A program made the translations under genes and the position numbers. The notes below the pieces were generated by a model. That model was not told where the DNA came from, ran no database searches, and saw only the letters and a program-made list of their open reading frames with translations. Source: Ailurus styani (taxonomy: Eukaryota; Chordata; Mammalia; Carnivora; Ailuridae). Taken from it: a stretch of DNA of 64,000 bases. Positions 59,762-64,000 of this stretch are shown piece after piece; positions within the stretch are counted from its first letter, which is position 1; each line of letters begins with the position of its first letter. Where the stretch lies: NCBI GenBank assembly GCA_002007465.1, contig LNAC01000031.1, positions 1,549,325-1,613,324 of the forward strand. Reading direction: 5' to 3'.

Positions 59762-61040
59762 AAGCATGTTCTAATCAAGTAAACTATTTTGCAGATTCCA
59801 AGAACAAAAACAAATCTATCTTAATTGGTACACCTTGATCTTTAGAATTGTAATGTGGCTGATCAAAAGAAGGTCATAGGATGCACTTTTCATTCTCTAA
59901 CTCAAATACCAATTGTCCAACTTTGTCATCTTCTTTTCACCACATTTTCTCTTTCCTGTGATTTGAAGCATCTTAACTACTGTTAATAAATCCTGACTTA
60001 GTATGTATGTAGAAAATCAAGTGTCCCCACTATCACGCTTGCACAGACCATGCCTAATCACCTAATCGTCATTCGCTAAATGTGTGACATGGACATTGAC
60101 TCTTTCTATAGTGCGGGCTAATGCAAGGCGTTTCATTCACTCATTTATTTCTTTAACCAACTGATACTTGTCCTTTTGTCTTCCTGGAAATAAAACTATG
60201 AAGACTAAAACAGAATCATTCTCTAAGTGTTCTTAGTTCTATAAATATTCTCTTACTGAGAGATTTGTTGATACTGATAAAATGACCATTTCTGGAGAAA
60301 ACATGAGTGTGTGAACTACAAAAACTTAGGCTTTTTTTTGCTAAATCACCAGAGGTGTCTTTTGCCAGCACTAAGAATGTATTAGTGATATCCTCCTCAA
60401 ACAGCATCCTTATTTACATGAGCATTACTAGAAGGCATTGTACATGATCCAAAAATGTTGGGAATCTAATTCTCAAAGGCTCAATGAAAATATCACTACC
60501 AAGAAGGTCAATAGTTTCATGGGGTGACTCTGAATGCAAAGAAAGTAACAAGTACAATCTGATAAGCATCAAGCAAAATTGGAACTCATTCCCACACATT
60601 AATTAATGCCAATCAGTTTCCATAATAACATTTAACTTTTGATCTTGGTACCTTCTTCTTGATCTATACAGCTAATTCATAGTTTCGAGGGGCTCTCAAC
60701 AATTCTGTGTATTATATTGTTCCTAGAGTGTACCGCATTAAATTTGGCTTCTTACTGGTGCTAGAGATTGTTCTTAACTTGATTTTTTAAAAATTACCAG
60801 GCTTACCTTATGTACTGAATGAAAATAGCATTCTAAAAATTTCTCCCAAGTTTTTGCAATTGCAACAGATTATTATGTGCTTTAGAAGGGCAAAATATAT
60901 CTACTCCACTGTTTGGAAGATGAAATACAAGATATTTAACATTTTCAGATGCAAAATATTTATACAGATGATAAAATAGTTATAACAATTAAGTTATAAC
61001 AATGAAAATTTTTAACTATTTAAAATAGTTAAAACAATTA
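59762..61040. other. No gene seen; AT-rich
   Basis: About 1.3 kb of AT-rich unassigned DNA. Short direct echoes such as 'ttataacaa' and 'aatagtta' occur at 60979-61031. No exon is recognised. Confidence 0.4.
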
Positions 61041-61058
61041 AGAAAATATCAAATATCA

Positions 61059-61093
61059 CCTGTACCCCTGTGGCAAATAATAAAAAGAAAGAA
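61059..61093 (+). mobile_element. Micro-retrotransposed LINE-1 tail (35 bp)
   Basis: A 35-base insert begins 'cctgtacccctgtggcaaat' and ends in an A-rich AAGAAAGAA tail. Its start equals the last part of the carnivore L1 3' UTR (compare 'cctgtacccctgaaacaa' at 29292). It is bounded by a perfect 18-bp duplication, 'agaaaatatcaaatatca', at 61041-61058 and 61094-61111. Extreme 5' truncation during target-primed reverse transcription explains it. Confidence 0.75.
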
Positions 61094-61111
61094 AGAAAAT
61101 ATCAAATATCA

Positions 61112-62053
61112 GCCTGCCTATCCCTGATACACAAGGTTTTTCATTTAATACTTTTCAGATGACATATTATTTGCAGAAGAGTTCAATATTGCAAATAAAA
61201 ATTTTATTGTTTAAATGTGCTATAATAATATAATGTAATAATGTAATGGCAACCTAAATATTCTTTGTCTGCAGTTGACCAAGGAAAGGCACCAGACAAG
61301 AGCAAAAATATGTTAATAGAAAATGACAGGGTAAAAGAGTGAAGCTCCCTAACTCCTCATCTTTCTCAGTTACAGGAAAAGCTTTATTCTTTGTCCTCAT
61401 CTATGCCATGAATGAGCCAACCAAGTAAATCTAATGTAATTTTAGGAGCTTCTTGTCATAAAGTAGGAGTCCATTATAGACTAAATTTCTTACCTTATAT
61501 AGAGAGGTTTAATACATAAGAACATTCTTCTAGCTCAGTTTTGGTAAGCTATACAAAATTCTTCTGATTTATACTTTGGGCCAATATAAGCTCAGTATCT
61601 CAACACTAGCTAATATTTATGTCAGTAGTAGAGTACCCTCTTTCATTCAATTCCAAAGAAAAAGCCGATTAAAGCTAAGACCCCCATGCCCTAATGCAAC
61701 AATGTTTCAAAGATAGGACTGCCAACAGTAATATTGTGATAGATAAAAATAAGTTAGAGGGAAAGCAGAAGTAAGCCCAAAGACATCAGAGCCTTTGGCT
61801 TGGAAAACTAGACTTATATCCATCCCTCCAGAATGATGAGAATGATGACTCCTATTTCTATAGCTCTCTCGACATATGGAGAATGGCTATCAATGTCTTA
61901 GAAAAGTCACCAGGATTAGGTTTCCCGTAATACACCCACATCCTGAGAGGGAGCAAACATCTGCACAGGCATCTTTCACAATGAGGCTAGGTTAGGGAAT
62001 GAAAGATTGAGTCACAGAGAACATGTGTAACTTTTCCACTTTGTCCAAATATC
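61112..62053. other. No gene seen
   Basis: About 940 bases unassigned, up to the duplicated block. Confidence 0.4.
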
Positions 62054-62490
62054 CACTGATGTCTTTCTTTTTGAAATGTCCAGGGTTAAACAACTGTCAG
62101 TAGAAACACCTGGTTAGCATAGCAATTAAGTACACTAAAAATACAGAAGATAGCTCACAGAGGTTAGATGAAGAGGGCAAAAAAACCCCAAAAAACAAAA
62201 AAAAACAGTTTTTTTTTAAGTAACAAAAAAGATTTGTCACATATCAAACAAAAGGGATTGGGATTGGGACNTCACTGATGTCTTTCTTTTTGAAATGTCC
62301 AGGGTTAAACAACTGTCAGTGGAAACACCTGGTTAGCACAGCAATTAAGTACACTAAAAATACAGAAGATAGCTCACAGAGATTAGATGAAGAGGGCAAA
62401 AAAACCCCAAAAAACAAAAAAAAACAATTTTTTTTTTAAGTAACAAAAAAGATTTGTCACATATCAAACAAAAGGGATTGGGATTGGGAC
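62054..62490. repeat. About 217-bp direct duplication separated by a single N
   Basis: The segment 62054-62270 is repeated at 62273-62490 with four transitions and one T-run length difference. An N at 62271 and one further base sit between the copies. The first copy stops five bases into the head of the SINE that follows the second copy. It looks like two haplotypes or unresolved contig ends kept side by side. Confidence 0.95.
62271..62271. other. Ambiguous base (N), probable assembly join
   Basis: A single N marks the boundary between the two copies of the duplicated block. Confidence 0.95.
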
Positions 62491-62678
62491 ATCTGGGTGG
62501 CTCAGTGGGTTAAGCATCTGCCTTCAGCTCAGGTCGTGATCTCAGGGTCCTGGAATCCATCCTGCCTCAGGGTCTCTGCTCAGCAGGGAGCCTGCTTCCT
62601 CCTCTCTCTCTGCCTGCCTCTCTGCCTACTTGTGATCTCTCTCTCTCTGCCAGATAAATAAATAAAATCTAAAAAAAA
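62486..62678 (+). mobile_element. Carnivore tRNA-Lys SINE
   Basis: Sense: 'gggacatctgggtggctcag' at 62486, CTGCCTGCC middle near 62611, 'cagataaataaataaaatct' tail. No target duplication is visible on the left because of the duplicated block. Confidence 0.94.
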
Positions 62679-63455
62679 TTTTTTAATTAAAAAATAAAAA
62701 ATATATTAACAATTCATATAGAAATTCAAATGACTTAAAACATGAATGGTCAAAATGTTGCAACTAGATGAGTTAAAACTGATGATAATCACTGATAGCA
62801 TATGGAGAAAAAGGCAGTTTCCTAAAACTATTTGGGGAAGGGTAAACTGCGTCATCTTTCTAAGAAGAACATTTGGTGAAATCTAGCAAAAAATAAAATA
62901 TACAATTTTTGTCTTTGGTCCAAACAATTACTGTAACTTCACAACAGCTCCTGTTTAATTTTTTCTATTTATTTCTCATTCAATATTTACTGTAAGCTCA
63001 AGTTCCATAGGTAACGAGGTCTTTATCTATACTCTGCTTTCACACATACATTTTTACAACCTCACTGAAGACAGCCTATGGCTATACCAGAAGATTTGCT
63101 ATTAACCTGGAAACAATATACCTATTTATGAAGAAATCTTAAACTGAATTATACTTTACCCACAACTCTACTGCCAGTAAATAGAAAGGTATACATATGT
63201 ACTTGATATGAAAAGATGTTCAATATATGAAATTAGTAAACTCAGTTGTAACCTCTAAATTTTATTTTCCTCAGGAACATCTAATTTTCCATTATGATCT
63301 TTTTATTAATAATCATCCATTGTATAACCTATACAACATTTAGGAATATAAAATCACATGGAGCCAATAACAAAAAATATATGTTTAATATATATGTATA
63401 TGTGCTGCTTACCCAGATTACCTAAACGTTTTTTTTCTTTTAAAAATTTGAGTCT
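62679..63455. other. No gene seen; AT-rich
   Basis: About 780 bases of AT-rich unassigned DNA. Confidence 0.4.
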
Positions 63456-63578
63456 GGGGGTGCCTGGCTGGCTCAGTTAGTAGAGCATCTGACTTTTGAT
63501 CTTGGAGTTGTGAGTTCAAACCCCACACTGGGTGTGGAGATTACTTAAGAATAAACTCTTTAAAATAAATAAATAAAT
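63456..63578 (+). mobile_element. Old tRNA-Lys SINE (short, tRNA-like form)
   Basis: 'gcctggctggctcagttagt' at 63462, 'agagcatctgacttttgatc' near 63482 and 'gtgagttcaaaccccacact' near 63510 keep the tRNA-Lys cloverleaf order (A box, anticodon arm, B box 'gttcaaacc'). The SINE body 'gtgtggagattacttaagaa' and an AAATAAATAAAT tail follow. It lacks the long CT-rich middle and represents an older branch of the family. It is not a functional tRNA gene. Confidence 0.9.
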
Positions 63579-64000
63579 ATGTTCGGAGCATAGCCCCGTT
63601 CATATTTTATCTAAGAAACAGACCAGTGATTCACATACTCACAATACCTTGCACTCACGACTTACAGAAATGAATTTTGTACCTTTCGTTTTTGATCAAG
63701 TCACATTAAAAAATATCAGCTTAATTTATAATCTATTAAAAAAGTCCTGAATTTCCTTCTACCGCAGTACATTTAACAAAATATTACTGACTGATCACAG
63801 ATCCGGGCATGTATTTCAAAGGCTGCCTTGCTCCACTTGCAGCCTGGACCTATACAATACACCATCATCTGGCCCAGGGCTGCCAGACACCTTGATTTCA
63901 AACCTTTCTTAGGTGACTGAGAATTTGAATGTTCAATCACCATTTTCCTCAAAAAGGTCTCCGTTTGTCTCACCTAAGTCTCTGCGGGTCGTTTATTTTC
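63579..64000. other. No gene seen
   Basis: End of window; unassigned sequence. A 66-residue minus frame at 63773-63973 shows no domain. Confidence 0.4.

Noticed and set aside
63462..63535. A tRNA-Lys-like sequence with A box, anticodon arm and B box
   Set aside because: It is followed directly by a SINE body and an A-rich tail, the cloverleaf has several mismatches, and the same head recurs in SINEs across the window. It is a SINE head, not a tRNA gene.

Overview
The window is a gene-poor stretch of mammalian nuclear DNA, almost certainly from a caniform carnivore and most likely a mustelid (ferret, mink, marten, badger or otter group). The main evidence is about twenty tRNA-Lys-derived carnivore SINEs (CAN-SINE/SINEC). 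Many have a head reading 'GGCGCCTGGGTGGCTCAG', a CT-rich middle with 'CTGCCTGCCTCTCTGCCTACTTGTGAT', and a TCAAATAAATAAATAAAATCTT(A)n tail. From memory of SINE families, that middle is the form common in mustelids. The species cannot be fixed from the sequence alone.

No functional protein-coding gene, exon, rRNA, tRNA or small-RNA gene could be supported. The open frames are all short. Those with recognisable content are pieces of LINE-1 ORF1/ORF2, SINEs read in reverse, or a broken retrocopy of alpha-tubulin. The window is best read as intergenic or deep intronic DNA.

Layout. 1-8 kb: a LINE-1 ORF2 remnant (1.2-2.9 kb), an old minus-strand L2 (3.3-6.0 kb) and three SINEs. 8-11.3 kb: a dense block of LINE-1 pieces in both orientations with two SINEs and a long pyrimidine tract. 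11.3-22.6 kb: mostly unique DNA with L2 and MIR remnants, an antisense L1 carrying a MER5A insertion, and two SINEs. 22.6-25.2 kb: an alpha-tubulin pseudogene followed by an ancient L1 with a younger L1 tail nested inside. 25.3-29.5 kb: an unidentified GC-richer island, an L2, an L1 tail split by a solo LTR, and a young carnivore L1 inserted in an older L1. 29.5-44 kb: unique DNA with a tA-rich palindromic tract, SINEs, a second LTR of the same family in the other orientation, a MaLR LTR and an L2. 44-64 kb: L2, MIR and MLT1-like relics, an L1 with two SINEs stacked at one target, several perfect short duplications, a 35-bp micro-retrotransposition, and a duplicated block flanking a single N.

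The sequence holds two single-base N characters (37163 and 62271). Both lie at SINE edges and both look like assembly joins rather than biology. I found no evidence for a new biological system. The interest lies in insertion chronology (nested elements with readable target-site duplications), possible assembly errors, and a few unexplained patches.
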